DNA from: Hyphomicrobiales bacterium | GTDB lineage: Bacteria; Pseudomonadota; Alphaproteobacteria; Rhizobiales; Rhizobiaceae | Reading direction: 5' to 3' | DNA length: 64,000 nt | NCBI GenBank assembly: GCA_900473185.1 | Contig: UCKU01000013.1 | Span: 62,001 to 126,000, forward strand | Part shown: positions 42,805 through 51,992 of the stretch, piece by piece | Position numbering within the stretch: position 1 is the stretch's first letter | Layout: each line of letters opens with the position of its first letter | The notes under the pieces: model-generated | What the model was told of the DNA's origin: nothing | Databases searched by the model: none | Seen by the model: only the letters and a program-made list of their open reading frames with translations | Translations under genes and position numbers: made by a program

Positions 42805-42831
42805 CAGGGGCGGCTATGACGGCTGCCCCTG
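42805..42831 (+). terminator. Hairpin between the SDR and channel genes
   Basis: CAGGGGC and GCCCCTG pair across a 13-base loop 12 bp after the SDR stop and before the convergent channel gene. It may serve both directions; no T-run is present. Confidence 0.35.
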
Positions 42832-42882
42832 GACAAGAACGCTTACCACGCTTCCGGCACTTGGATCCTGCTTATAGCGCGG

Positions 42883-44397
42883 CTAGCCCGCCCTTCGTAG
42901 CTGGAACAGGTGCCGGATTTTTTCGGCCAAGCTATGCGCGTGATTGTCATTTGACGACGTTCTCAAGGCGCCGATCAGTTTGTGCTCGGCCTCGAGCCGT
43001 TGCGACAACATGACACCCAGTTCCTCGGCCAAGATTGGTCGCTCTCGCATAAGGTCAGCCAGCGTCTCCTGGGCGATCTCGTACACCACAGCAAAGGTCA
43101 GGGCCGTGATTTTTCCGACCTCCTCGACGTCGGTGAGGACGCCGCCTTCACCGAAGCAGTCGCCGGGCGCCAACCGAGTCAGCTCAGTCTCGATACCCTG
43201 CTCGTGACGGGTGACGAGGAGAACGCCAGTTCGTACGATCATGAGCGAACTCAGAGTAGAGCACTGCTCCGCGATGATCGTGCCCTTCGCATAGGTCTTC
43301 CGGACCATGTTGGCGGACAGCGTCCCACGCTCGGCATCCGTTAAGGGGGCAAACAGCGGTATTGTATTCAGCAAACCAGAAGCCGACCCAGGTTGGATGC
43401 CGTGCGCCTGATCGCTGTGTTGGGCAGGTACTGTTGCGGATAGAGCTGGCAGTTCCTGACCGGCAAGCGGAAGAGAGGCGGCTCGACAGTGCCGGAAAGC
43501 GAGATCGTAAAGTTCGTTAGTGGCAGGGACGACCGTAGTGCGGTCGGCGACACGACAAGAGAGTTCCACGATTATCGCATTGTTGGAGATGCTGGAGATC
43601 GTGACCGATGGGGGAGGGAACTTGAGAATGGAATTGCTGCTCATGAGGACGTTGCGCATAACCTCTTCGATCGCGGCGGGCGTTCTCACTGGTGCCACGC
43701 TGAGTGAAAGAGCGATCCCGTGGCTTTCATCGGGCGTCGACAAGTTTGTCAACGTCGCCTTCGCAAGGGCACTATTTGGAATAACAACGAGATCGTTCGA
43801 CCCGCTTAGGAGATGAGTGGACCTCCAATTGGTTTCGACAACCCGCCCCTTGGCTCCATCCGCTAACTCGATCCAGTTCCCTACGCTGTACGGTCGTCCG
43901 AGGTTCAAAGCGATGCCTGAGAAGACGTCGTTAAGTGTGCTCTGCAAGGCGAGACCGAGAATGACCGCGAACACACCCGAAGTCGCTATCACGGTACCTA
44001 CCGGAACACCGAAAACATAGGCAACTACAGAAAGGCCAGCACCAAGGTAGATCGATCCCACCAGAACGTCTTGTAAGAGCCTGCCCTCGCGAGAGTGTTT
44101 CTCAAAGGCCCTGACCATGCGGACCAAGCTCACTAGAACCATCGCGCCGCCGACCCACCACACAGTCTTTGCGGTTCCCACGAAGAGGCTGTGAGCCATG
44201 GTGGAAACGCTGCTGCCCGGTTGGTACGGCTCGATGTCGTTGGTGATAAGAAGAGCTGTCAAAGAGACGAAGAAGACGAAGTGGACGAGAAGTCTCAGCG
44301 ATGGGTGCTGTCTGAGAAATGCCGCACTAAGGAAGATATCCGCGACCAGAAGGAGACCGAACTGAGCAGCTGGAGTATGGGTAATGTCTGACATCAT
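42883..44397 (-). CDS. MscS-type mechanosensitive channel with cyclic-nucleotide-binding domain
   Basis: 504 aa. The first 180 residues have four to five membrane helices and end in the pore-lining segment VFAVILGLALQSTLNDVFSG. The MscS beta-domain follows (GRVVETNWRSTHLLSGSNDL, VIPNSALAKA). From about 350 a Crp-like cyclic-nucleotide-binding domain is seen (IPLFAPLTDAERGTL, LAPGDCFGEGGVLTD), though the arginine usual for cAMP binding is not obvious. It would gate ions by membrane tension and a nucleotide ligand. A TTAGCTT/AAGCTAA dyad lies 100 bp upstream. Confidence 0.88.
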   Translation of the reverse strand: MMSDITHTPAAQFGLLLVADIFLSAAFLRQHPSLRLLVHFVFFVSLTALLITNDIEPYQPGSSVSTMAHSLFVGTAKTVWWVGGAMVLVSLVRMVRAFEKHSREGRLLQDVLVGSIYLGAGLSVVAYVFGVPVGTVIATSGVFAVILGLALQSTLNDVFSGIALNLGRPYSVGNWIELADGAKGRVVETNWRSTHLLSGSNDLVVIPNSALAKATLTNLSTPDESHGIALSLSVAPVRTPAAIEEVMRNVLMSSNSILKFPPPSVTISSISNNAIIVELSCRVADRTTVVPATNELYDLAFRHCRAASLPLAGQELPALSATVPAQHSDQAHGIQPGSASGLLNTIPLFAPLTDAERGTLSANMVRKTYAKGTIIAEQCSTLSSLMIVRTGVLLVTRHEQGIETELTRLAPGDCFGEGGVLTDVEEVGKITALTFAVVYEIAQETLADLMRERPILAEELGVMLSQRLEAEHKLIGALRTSSNDNHAHSLAEKIRHLFQLRRAG

Positions 44398-44495
44398 GAA
44401 TGATCACAACGCTGTCTTGGAGGAAACGCCACGTTTGGCCTGGATTGCAGCGCTAGGGCCAAAGAGTTCTCGCCCGTTAAAGTCGCGGATGAACG

Positions 44496-44518
44496 TTAGC
44501 TTCAAAAATAAAAGCTAA
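44496..44518. promoter_or_regulatory. Palindromic operator, site C
   Basis: TTAGCTT and AAGCTAA flank an A-rich centre; the core CTTCAAAAATAAAAG is a variant of the repeated palindrome. It lies about 100 bp upstream of the channel gene. Confidence 0.5.
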
Positions 44519-44563
44519 ATACGGCGGTTTTGGGCCGAGGTTCGCTGGTCTTGTGTGTTTGGG

Positions 44564-46459
44564 TTAGGGCCCAGCTGGTGCGGTCGGCGGGGTCCAGCCC
44601 CTGTCGAGTTCGTCCAAGAAGGCGCCCCTGTTGCCGAGCATTGCGTCTTCAATCGCGCCGGTAATTTCCTTCACCTTCGCGACATATTCCGGGTTGTCGA
44701 AGACCGGTATGTCCTCGCGCCACAGCGGGGCTAATTGCCGCAAACCAGCCCGGTCGTGCTGGACAAAGACGTTCTTACTCTTCTCGACGTCGTAGGGATG
44801 CATGCCCGTAGCGCTCAAGGCGTATCCCGCCGCTCGTACAGAGCTGTCGAATACCTCGCGAACGATGTCTGTGGCTCCGGCCTGGTAAAGCCTATACACG
44901 TCCGCGCGATCTCTTGCTCGGGCTACGATATGCAAGCTGCTGTTCTCTCGGCGGGCATGCTTCACTATCTCAAGCGCTCTCGGCATGTCGTCGATGGCGA
45001 CCACAAGTACCTTTGCTTCCCGCAATCCCGCCGAGTGCAGGAGATCTGGCCTGCTTGCATCGCCGAAAAACGACCGCATCCCCATCTTCCTCAACCCATC
45101 GACGATATCCGCCCGATAGTCCAACACCACGGTCTTGTGGCCGTTGGCGACCAAGATCCGGTTGATGACTTGTCCAAAGCGACCCAGACCAGCGATGATG
45201 ATGTGTGCCTGCTCTCCAATCTCATCCGACTGTTTGCTCTCGACCCGGTTGAGGCGAGGAATAATCAGCTTGTCCAGGAGTATGAACAATACCGGCGTCA
45301 GCATCATTGAGAGGGCGATCACAAGAAGAAGGATGGCAGCGATACTCTCGGCAAGGACTGCACTTTGAACGGTGAATGATAGAAGCACGAACCCGAACTC
45401 GCCCGCTTGGGCAACTCCAAGCGCGAGCAGCCATCTGTCAGCGCCTTGAAGCTTGAACATTCGCCCGAGTCCATACAACACAGCGGCCTTCGTCGCCATG
45501 ACCGCAGCTGTCAACGCGGCTACCAAGGGGAGTTCGTCCCATAGTAGTGTGAAGTTTACGCTTGCGCCGACCGTAATGAAAAACAGTCCAAGGAGAAGGC
45601 CCTTGAACGGCTCGATATCGCTTTCGAGTTCATGACGGAATTCACTGTTTGCGAGCACGACGCCCGCGAGAAAGGTGCCTAATGCCGGAGAGAGCCCTAC
45701 CAGCGTCATCAACAACGCGATCGCGATAACGAGCAGTAGACCGGCGGCCGTAAATACCTCCCGCAGCTTGGAAGATGCGATTATCCGAAAGAACGGACGC
45801 GACAGATAGTTTCCGGCGACCACAACAAATCCAACTGCTGCCACCGTTATTAGCGTGACCTCCCAACCTGGCATGCCAGACATCCAGTCCGCCGCCTGCG
45901 ATGCGTGGCCACCGGAATGAGACGCAGATTGCGACGCAATCAGCTCTGGACGAGCAAGAAGCGGAATCACGGCCAATATCGGAATGACGGATATGTCCTG
46001 AAAGAGAAGGACGGAGAAGCACGATTGCCCACCATCGGATTTGAGGAGGCCTTTCTCCCCTAGTGTCTGTAGGACGATTGCAGTGGACGACATTGATAAA
46101 ACAAAACCCGCCACTATCGACACATCCCAGGGGACACCAACGGCAATTCCCAAGAGGGTGAGGACGCCACCCGTAACCAGGACCTGTAGGCCGCCCAGAC
46201 CAAGCAGCCTTGTCCTCATGTCCCAAAGGGTCCGCGGCTGAAGCTCGAGACCTACGAGGAACAGCATCATGACGACCCCGAATTCTGCGAATGTCTGCAG
46301 GTCCTCGGTTTCATTACCAACGAGATGGAGCAGGGGACCGATGACGACACCGGCTATGAGATATCCAAGGACGGATCCCAGTCCCAGCCGTTTGGCGATG
46401 AGAACCGCAACGACCGCCGCCAAAAGGTAGATGAAAGCCTGGAAGAGAAAACCATTCAT
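44564..46459 (-). CDS. kefC: Kef-type CPA2 monovalent cation:proton antiporter
   Basis: 631 aa with about 12 membrane helices in the antiporter domain (1-390, with VGLELQPRTLWDMRTRL) and a RCK/TrkA-N nucleotide-binding domain (from about 410, HIIIAGLGRFGQVINRIL). Kef proteins expel potassium in exchange for protons, are held shut by glutathione and open with glutathione adducts of electrophiles. The start overlaps the KefF-like gene as ATGA, so the pair is co-made. Confidence 0.9.
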   Translation of the reverse strand: MNGFLFQAFIYLLAAVVAVLIAKRLGLGSVLGYLIAGVVIGPLLHLVGNETEDLQTFAEFGVVMMLFLVGLELQPRTLWDMRTRLLGLGGLQVLVTGGVLTLLGIAVGVPWDVSIVAGFVLSMSSTAIVLQTLGEKGLLKSDGGQSCFSVLLFQDISVIPILAVIPLLARPELIASQSASHSGGHASQAADWMSGMPGWEVTLITVAAVGFVVVAGNYLSRPFFRIIASSKLREVFTAAGLLLVIAIALLMTLVGLSPALGTFLAGVVLANSEFRHELESDIEPFKGLLLGLFFITVGASVNFTLLWDELPLVAALTAAVMATKAAVLYGLGRMFKLQGADRWLLALGVAQAGEFGFVLLSFTVQSAVLAESIAAILLLVIALSMMLTPVLFILLDKLIIPRLNRVESKQSDEIGEQAHIIIAGLGRFGQVINRILVANGHKTVVLDYRADIVDGLRKMGMRSFFGDASRPDLLHSAGLREAKVLVVAIDDMPRALEIVKHARRENSSLHIVARARDRADVYRLYQAGATDIVREVFDSSVRAAGYALSATGMHPYDVEKSKNVFVQHDRAGLRQLAPLWREDIPVFDNPEYVAKVKEITGAIEDAMLGNRGAFLDELDRGWTPPTAPAGP

Positions 46460-47070
46460 GCTTCCATTTCCTTCCCCATAGGAATGTGGCTGTAATCAAG
46501 GAAGTTCTCGCGCGATGGTATCGCGGGATCGAGCCGATCATCTCGCAGTGCTTCAAGGAGCGACCGATAGGCGAGTATGTGGCGAGGTGCTCGCCCATCG
46601 CTATTTGCGTCGATCGCACCGAAAAGTACAAACGGTGGAAGAAACGTCATGCCGCAGACCTCTACCGATCTCTGTAGCGGGCTGAGCAGCGTTCTAAGTC
46701 CATGCATTTGATTGACGTCTGCGTCATAGGCGGCAGGCCGTCCGCCTGCGGTGACGACAGCAAGGAATTTCTTGCCCTGAAGTTTGTCACCGCCAGGTCC
46801 GTAGGAAAAACCATACTCCAATACGAGATCCTGCCATTCCTTCAAAAGGGAGGGTGTCGAGTACCAGTACAGCGGAAACTGGAAAACCACTGTGTCGTGG
46901 GCCAATAGCCGCTTCTGCTCGATGTCGATATCGATCCCGAACGTTGGATACTCCGCGTACAAATCTGCAAACGTCACGTCGGCGACAGAACTCGCGGCTT
47001 TTGCCATCGCGAGATTTACTCTGGAGTGACGCTGGCCGGGGTGTGCGAATAGAACCAGGACGCGGCTCAT
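46456..47070 (-). CDS. KefF/KefG-like NAD(P)H oxidoreductase
   Basis: 204 aa flavodoxin-like quinone reductase: FAHPGQRHSRVN binds the flavin phosphate, FQFPLYWYSTPSLLKEW is the family signature, and VVTAGG follows. KefF subunits bind and activate the Kef antiporter and reduce quinones. The gene directly precedes kefC. Upstream, toward the isochorismatase gene, lie two operator-like dyads. Confidence 0.88.
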   Translation of the reverse strand: MSRVLVLFAHPGQRHSRVNLAMAKAASSVADVTFADLYAEYPTFGIDIDIEQKRLLAHDTVVFQFPLYWYSTPSLLKEWQDLVLEYGFSYGPGGDKLQGKKFLAVVTAGGRPAAYDADVNQMHGLRTLLSPLQRSVEVCGMTFLPPFVLFGAIDANSDGRAPRHILAYRSLLEALRDDRLDPAIPSRENFLDYSHIPMGKEMEA

Positions 47071-47227
47071 CGGACCTCACTTCATTGATTAAAAACGTGC
47101 CGCCAAAACGAAGTTCAGCTCAATCGGACGGAAGGTAGGAGCGGCCGATTCGCCTGGAGCAGGGACTGCGGTGGCCGAAAACCGAGTCCGAGCTGAGGGC
47201 TTATCAACACACGCGATCGCAGGCAAG

Positions 47228-47247
47228 TAGCTTTCTTTTTTGAAGCT
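47228..47247. promoter_or_regulatory. Palindromic operator, site D
   Basis: TAGCTT and AAGCTG flank a T-rich centre with the conserved half TTTGAAG. It lies 37 bp before site E in the gap between the Kef pair and the isochorismatase genes. Confidence 0.4.
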
Positions 47248-47264
47248 GCGTTGACCTGAGGCAA

Positions 47265-47286
47265 TTAGCTTTATATTTTGAAGCTA
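47265..47286. promoter_or_regulatory. Palindromic operator, site E
   Basis: TAGCTT and AAGCTA flank TATATTTTG. It ends 22 bp before the first isochorismatase start, a position fit for repression. Confidence 0.5.
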
Positions 47287-47308
47287 TCATGTCCATCAGG
47301 AAGCGAAG

Positions 47309-47944
47309 ATGCCGATGCTCGACCTATTGTACCCAAGTAATGAGACTGCGCTTCTCGTGATAGATCCGTACAACGACTTCCTGAGTGAGGGGGGCAAGCT
47401 CTATGATCAAATCAAGGACGTCGCGCAAACCGTTGGCCTCTTTGACAATCTACGAGAAATAACCAAGGCGGCCAGGTCGGTCGGGATTCAAGTCTTCATC
47501 GTTCCTCACCATCGATCACATGAGGGGGACTATGGCAACTGGAAGCACAAGAACCCGACACACGTCGTTTCAGACCGCCTCAAGACATTCGCGGCTGGAA
47601 CTTGGGGCGGGGAGTGGCACCCAGAATTCGGTCCCCACCCTGGCGATGTCGTGATCAAGGAACACTGGTCTCAGAGCGGTTTCGCTAACACGGATCTCAA
47701 CGAGCAGCTCAGACAGCATGGTATCGAAAAGATAATCCTCGTTGGTCTGAGAGCCAACACCTGCCTGGAATCGACCGGTCGATTTGGGATGGAGCTGGGG
47801 TACCACGTCACGCTTGTTAAGGACGCAACAGCGTCCTTTTCCATGGAGGAGATGCACGCGGCGCACGAGGTGAACGGTCCGATGTTCGCTCATGAAATTC
47901 TGACGACGAGTGAGGTCATCTCGAATTTCGTGACCGCAGCTTGA
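47309..47944 (+). CDS. Isochorismatase-family cysteine hydrolase, copy 1
   Basis: 211 aa. The catalytic triad of the family is visible: D19 in LLVIDPYNDF, K117 in VIKEHWSQSG and C152 in RANTCLESTGRFG. Such enzymes hydrolyse amides, isochorismate or related bonds; the substrate is unknown. GGAAGCGAAG precedes the ATG. A close paralogue follows. Confidence 0.88.
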   Translation: MPMLDLLYPSNETALLVIDPYNDFLSEGGKLYDQIKDVAQTVGLFDNLREITKAARSVGIQVFIVPHHRSHEGDYGNWKHKNPTHVVSDRLKTFAAGTWGGEWHPEFGPHPGDVVIKEHWSQSGFANTDLNEQLRQHGIEKIILVGLRANTCLESTGRFGMELGYHVTLVKDATASFSMEEMHAAHEVNGPMFAHEILTTSEVISNFVTAA

Positions 47945-48005
47945 GCCGCAGTTTTCCGACAGATCCGCAATCCTTCGATATCAACGCATGACAGTGAGAC
48001 GCGCC

Positions 48006-48629
48006 ATGAAAACCTATCCAACTGATCGCACTGCTCTTCTCATCGTAGATCCCTACAACGACTTCATGACCAAGGGCGGCAAGCTGTTCGAGGCTATTAA
48101 GGACACCGCGGAGTCGGTCAACTTCTTCGACAACCTCCGCCGAATTATCAAAGAGGTTCGGGCTGCCGGAATCTCGGTATTAATCTTGCCTCATCACCGG
48201 CACCACGAGCACGAGTTCGACAACTGGAAACATATGACACCGTTCCAGAAAGCGGGCGTACCTCTCAAGGCATTCGAAGTTGGGACATGGGGAGGCGAGT
48301 TCAACGAAGAATTCGGCCCGCAGAAAGGCGATGTCGTTGTCCAGGAGCACTGGGCACAAAGCGGCTTCGCCAATACTGACCTCGATCTCCAGCTAAGACA
48401 GCGCGGTATTGAGAAAATCATCCTCGTTGGCGTGATTGCAAATAGCTGCATCGAGTCGACGGCACGCTTCGGAATGGAGCTTGGCTATCATGTGACGCTT
48501 GTCCGCGATGGCGCTGCCGCCTTCAGCCACGAAGGAATGCATGTTGCGTTCAACATCAATGGACCCACGTACGCACATTTGATCCTGACGACCGAGGAAT
48601 TGCTGGCAAAGATTCCTGTGGCCGCCTGA
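48006..48629 (+). CDS. Isochorismatase-family cysteine hydrolase, copy 2
   Basis: 207 aa, clearly a tandem duplicate of the gene before it: same DPYNDF start, VVQEHWAQSGFANTDL and ANSCIESTARFGMELGYHVT. The lysine of the triad is replaced here, as IKEHW of copy 1 reads VQEHW. The catalytic base position may therefore be a glutamine, so activity could differ. The start at 48006 follows GAGACG; an earlier ATG at 47988 lacks a ribosome binding site. Confidence 0.85.
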   Translation: MKTYPTDRTALLIVDPYNDFMTKGGKLFEAIKDTAESVNFFDNLRRIIKEVRAAGISVLILPHHRHHEHEFDNWKHMTPFQKAGVPLKAFEVGTWGGEFNEEFGPQKGDVVVQEHWAQSGFANTDLDLQLRQRGIEKIILVGVIANSCIESTARFGMELGYHVTLVRDGAAAFSHEGMHVAFNINGPTYAHLILTTEELLAKIPVAA

Positions 48630-48684
48630 GCTGCTGCCCTATTCCACGCCCCCCATCACTGACGACACGCGACCGCGAGGGACT

Positions 48685-49674
48685 ATGAGAGCTGCGTTTT
48701 ACGAGCATCAAGGGGATGCAAAGGACGTTCTGCAGGTGGGCGCCCTGATTGATCCGACACCCGGCCCAGGCGAGGTCCGGGTGTCCATTCGCGTATCCAG
48801 CGTAAATCCTACCGATCTTAAGGCGCGTGCCGGGTACGGAGGGGGCCCCATGGCGTTTCCGCGCATCATTCCACATCAGGACGGGGCAGGGATAGTCGAC
48901 GCCGTTGGCGAGGGAGTACCCGCATCTCGGGTTGGGGAACGGGTATGGGTATACGAAGCGCAAGCTGGACGCCCCAGCGGCACCGCAGCCCAGTTCACCA
49001 TTGTACCGGCCGAGCGGGCGGTCCCGCTACCGGACAACGTTCCATTTGAAACGGGTGCCTGCCTGGGCATTCCCGCACTCACGGCTCACCGTTGTCTTTT
49101 CGCCGACGGCGACATACGCGGCAAGCGAGTGCTAATACAAGGTGGGGCTGGCGCGGTCGGCAATGCTGCCATCCTCCTGGCAAAGTGGGCAGGTGCATGG
49201 GTTGCGACAACCATCAGCCGCCCCGAGCAAGCAGATGTTGCTCGAGCGGCAGGCGCCGATCTCATTATCAATCGTCGGACGGACGACATCGCTGCTGTCA
49301 TCCAGTTGGCCACTGGCGGGAGCGGCGTTGACCGCATTGTGGAGGTTGACTTGACTGCAAACATCCAAGCCAATCTGGCCTGTATTGCGACAAATGGGGT
49401 GATATCGAGCTACGCTGCCGGTGATCCCAATGCAGCAGCTGCTCTACCTGTTCTGAAAGCGATGCTGAAGGCAGTCGTGGTACGGTTTGTCTTTGTCTAT
49501 TCGGTCCCAAGCGAAGCGAAACAAGAAGGCGTCGATGCGTTGACTGCTTGTCTGCAGGCTGGTGTCTACAAGCCGACAATTGCCGCTCGGTACCCCCTTG
49601 AGGAGATCGCGGGGGCCCATGAAGCGCAGGAATCAGGCAAGCTGATCGGCAAGATCTTGATAACGATCGGTTAG
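48685..49674 (+). CDS. NADPH:quinone oxidoreductase (zeta-crystallin-like)
   Basis: 329 aa of the medium-chain reductase family without structural zinc cysteines: GroES-like N-terminus (SSVNPTDLKARAGYGG, IIPHQDGAGIVDAVGEGV) and NADPH-binding VLIQGGAGAVGNAAILLAKW. It reduces quinones and other electrophiles. It follows the isochorismatase pair by 55 bp and probably shares the transcript. A strong palindrome stands after the stop. Confidence 0.88.
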   Translation: MRAAFYEHQGDAKDVLQVGALIDPTPGPGEVRVSIRVSSVNPTDLKARAGYGGGPMAFPRIIPHQDGAGIVDAVGEGVPASRVGERVWVYEAQAGRPSGTAAQFTIVPAERAVPLPDNVPFETGACLGIPALTAHRCLFADGDIRGKRVLIQGGAGAVGNAAILLAKWAGAWVATTISRPEQADVARAAGADLIINRRTDDIAAVIQLATGGSGVDRIVEVDLTANIQANLACIATNGVISSYAAGDPNAAAALPVLKAMLKAVVVRFVFVYSVPSEAKQEGVDALTACLQAGVYKPTIAARYPLEEIAGAHEAQESGKLIGKILITIG

Positions 49675-49699
49675 TCGGCTGACCGCTTGAAATCATAGC

Positions 49700-49724
49700 G
49701 CTTGCAGACCGTACGTCTGCAAGC
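49700..49724. terminator. Bidirectional stem-loop
   Basis: GCTTGCAGAC and GTCTGCAAGC form a perfect 10-bp stem around CGTAC between two convergent genes. It lacks a T-run on either side. Confidence 0.5.
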
Positions 49725-49736
49725 TGATGAGTTTCT

Positions 49737-50162
49737 TCAAAGCGACAATGACGACAGAGCATCATTAGCACTATTTCCCTGGTGCTTCGCCTGCTCTTCA
49801 ACCTGCGTGCGGATCTCGTCCTCGATTTGTTGGCGTGCGTCCGCCGACAATTGGGCAAGGGAGTCTTCGGACAAGTTGTGCGCCGCCAGATATTTTGCGC
49901 GGATCATCTCCGCCGGATTCATGTTTGCCCATCTATGAAGCTCATCCACCAGGTCCTCATGGCGTGCGTCGCTATCGTCGCCAGAAATGGAAAGGCCGCT
50001 CTTATCGCCTTGAGAAGCGGCAATGTCTTCGGGGACGGTTTCCGCCGATGTCGATCCCCCAACGGAATTGATAAGGTCGCTGAAATCAGATCCATCGCCA
50101 CTCTGGCGTTTGCCTTTGGCGGTCGAGGTCGAAAAGACGCTTGTTGTGTCGTCGATCTTCAT
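49737..50162 (-). CDS. Hypothetical 141-aa protein
   Basis: A soluble acidic protein. The last half (NPAEMIRAKYLAAHNLSEDS, then LSADARQQIEDEI) resembles a short helical motif found in several rhizobial proteins of unknown role. The first half is low-complexity and polar. The ATG at 50162 is preceded by GGGGA. Site G lies 60 bp upstream. Confidence 0.6.
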   Translation of the reverse strand: MKIDDTTSVFSTSTAKGKRQSGDGSDFSDLINSVGGSTSAETVPEDIAASQGDKSGLSISGDDSDARHEDLVDELHRWANMNPAEMIRAKYLAAHNLSEDSLAQLSADARQQIEDEIRTQVEEQAKHQGNSANDALSSLSL

Positions 50163-50222
50163 AACATTCCCCAAAATTTCGCTGAGAAGGAACGGGAATC
50201 TGCGGAAAATAGCGATTCCTTG

Positions 50223-50237
50223 GTTCAATTTTTGAAG
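50223..50237. promoter_or_regulatory. Palindromic operator, site G
   Basis: GTTCAATTTTTGAAG matches the palindrome at 12 of 15 positions and lies between the divergent HxlR gene and the 141-aa gene. This would be the place for autoregulation. Confidence 0.45.
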
Positions 50238-50369
50238 TTTCTCTTGCGCTTGTCAACGGATCCGCCCATTTTATCGGTGGGTGAAATGTTGGATGCAGGG
50301 GAAGTTGAGCTTTGAGCGGGTGGGACCGTCTTGGTGCTCAAGTGCATTCTTGTGACAAAGGAAGATTAG

Positions 50370-50897
50370 ATGAGCTGGGATGGTGTATCGGACACGACGT
50401 GTCCTATCGCCCGAGGGCTGTCTATCGTAGGTGAACGATGGACGCTTCTCATAATGAGAGAACTTAACATGGGCTCTCGACGTTTCGATGACATTCAAGC
50501 GCAGACAGGGATGTCTTCGCACCTGCTGTCATTGCGGCTGAGGCAACTGGAAGCCGATGGCGTTATTGAGCGCCGGTTGCCGGACAGTGGCTCGAAACGT
50601 CACGAATATTACGCCACGCAGAAAGGTCAGGAACTCGATCGCGTCTTGATGGCTGTCAGAGCGTGGGGACTTAAGTGGGGCGAGTACGGCCCGGATGAAG
50701 AGCCCGCGACAACGCTGGTCTATAAGGAAACAGGAAAGCCGGTTCGCGATAACCTGATGACATTTGGAGATAGTGACTTGGAAAGGTTCGCGAAAACCGA
50801 AACGGTCATGAGTGAAGCCTTCTCGAAGGAGCGGCAGCGGAAGCTGGCCGCCTTCAAGGAAGCGAAAAGCATCAAAAACGCAGCCGCCCACGCCTAA
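50370..50897 (+). CDS. HxlR-family transcriptional regulator
   Basis: 175 aa. The HxlR winged helix is clear: TTCPIARGLSIVGERWTLLI, then GSRRFDDIQAQTGMSSHLLS and LEADGVIERRLPDSG. The cysteine C12 in the CPI motif is the redox-sensing residue of this family, where relatives answer quinones, aldehydes and thiol stress. The C-terminus is some 50 residues longer than usual. Its position among detoxification genes and the nearby site G make it the best candidate for the repeated operator. Confidence 0.9.
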   Translation: MSWDGVSDTTCPIARGLSIVGERWTLLIMRELNMGSRRFDDIQAQTGMSSHLLSLRLRQLEADGVIERRLPDSGSKRHEYYATQKGQELDRVLMAVRAWGLKWGEYGPDEEPATTLVYKETGKPVRDNLMTFGDSDLERFAKTETVMSEAFSKERQRKLAAFKEAKSIKNAAAHA

Positions 50898-50914
50898 CGC
50901 CGCTTTCGCCACTA

Positions 50915-51979
50915 TCATTTCGATGCCACAGATTCGCCGGACGCCGAGTTCGTGTCGATGGAAACAACCACCGACAGCCCAGGAGCCAACTGGGCCGAGA
51001 GTGGTTGTGATCCGTCGACGGAAACCCGGACGCCCACGCGTTGCGCCACCTTGGTAAAATTCCCGGTTGCGTTGTCGGGCTTCACGACTGCAAACTCCGA
51101 ACCGGCGGCGGGAGAAAAACTTTCGATCCGCCCCTTCATCTCTGCATGCCCAAGAGAATCTACGGTGAAGATCACCGGCTGGCCGATCTTCATTCCCTCG
51201 AGCTGTGTTTCCTTGAAGTTGGCGATGACCCAGACGTCCTGCGGGACGAGTGCCACGAGCTGCGTTCCGGCTGCCACGTACTGACCCAGTCTGACGCCAA
51301 CCTCTCCGAGCCTACCCGCTTTCGCTGCTGTTATGGAGGTGTGCTGGAGATCGATTTCAGCAAGGTGCACAGCCGCCTCAGCACCGCTGACCGCAGCCTG
51401 CAAGGAAGCGCGGTTGACGATGATCGCCGCTAGGTTTTGTTTCGATACCTCAAGTGCCGCCTGGGCTTGGTTGACGGCGGCTTTTGCCTGGTCGAGCCCA
51501 GCTTGCGCAGCTTCGGAGTCGCTTGTGGTCGATATTCCCTTCGTAACGAGGTTTTCGATCCGGTCCCAAGACAGTTGAGCATGCTTTTCGGCGGCCTTCG
51601 CACTGTCTATCTGAGCATCGCTGGAAGCAATGCTGGCTCGTGCCGACAGCTCCTGCTGCTGCGAATTCAACAGAGCCGCCTTCTGACCTTCGAGAGCCGC
51701 TTGCGCCTGCTCAAGGCGTTGCACATATATCCGGTCATCGATCTTGGCGATCAACTGACCCTCTTCGACCTTCTGGTAGTCCTTGACTGGGACATCGGTG
51801 ATGTAACCACTGACCTGTGGGCTGACGATCGTTACGTATCCCTTCACATATGCATTGTCCGTTGTCTCGACGGACGTATCGAAGGGCGGCAGATGCCACG
51901 CGTATAGCAACAGCAAAACGCCGCCGATCCCAACGAGAACCGCAATCACTTCGAGTGGAGAACGAATGAGCTTGAACAT
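50915..51979 (-). CDS. emrA: EmrA-like membrane fusion protein
   Basis: 354 aa with one N-terminal membrane anchor (VIAVLVGIGGVLLLLYAW) and the HlyD/EmrA periplasmic part: TTDNAYVKGYVTIVSPQVSG, a long coiled hairpin, then HTSITAAKAGRLGEVGVRLG. It links the inner-membrane pump to an outer-membrane channel. It follows emrB by 13 bp. Confidence 0.9.
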   Translation of the reverse strand: MFKLIRSPLEVIAVLVGIGGVLLLLYAWHLPPFDTSVETTDNAYVKGYVTIVSPQVSGYITDVPVKDYQKVEEGQLIAKIDDRIYVQRLEQAQAALEGQKAALLNSQQQELSARASIASSDAQIDSAKAAEKHAQLSWDRIENLVTKGISTTSDSEAAQAGLDQAKAAVNQAQAALEVSKQNLAAIIVNRASLQAAVSGAEAAVHLAEIDLQHTSITAAKAGRLGEVGVRLGQYVAAGTQLVALVPQDVWVIANFKETQLEGMKIGQPVIFTVDSLGHAEMKGRIESFSPAAGSEFAVVKPDNATGNFTKVAQRVGVRVSVDGSQPLSAQLAPGLSVVVSIDTNSASGESVASK

Positions 51980-51992
51980 GGGCGGAATTCTT

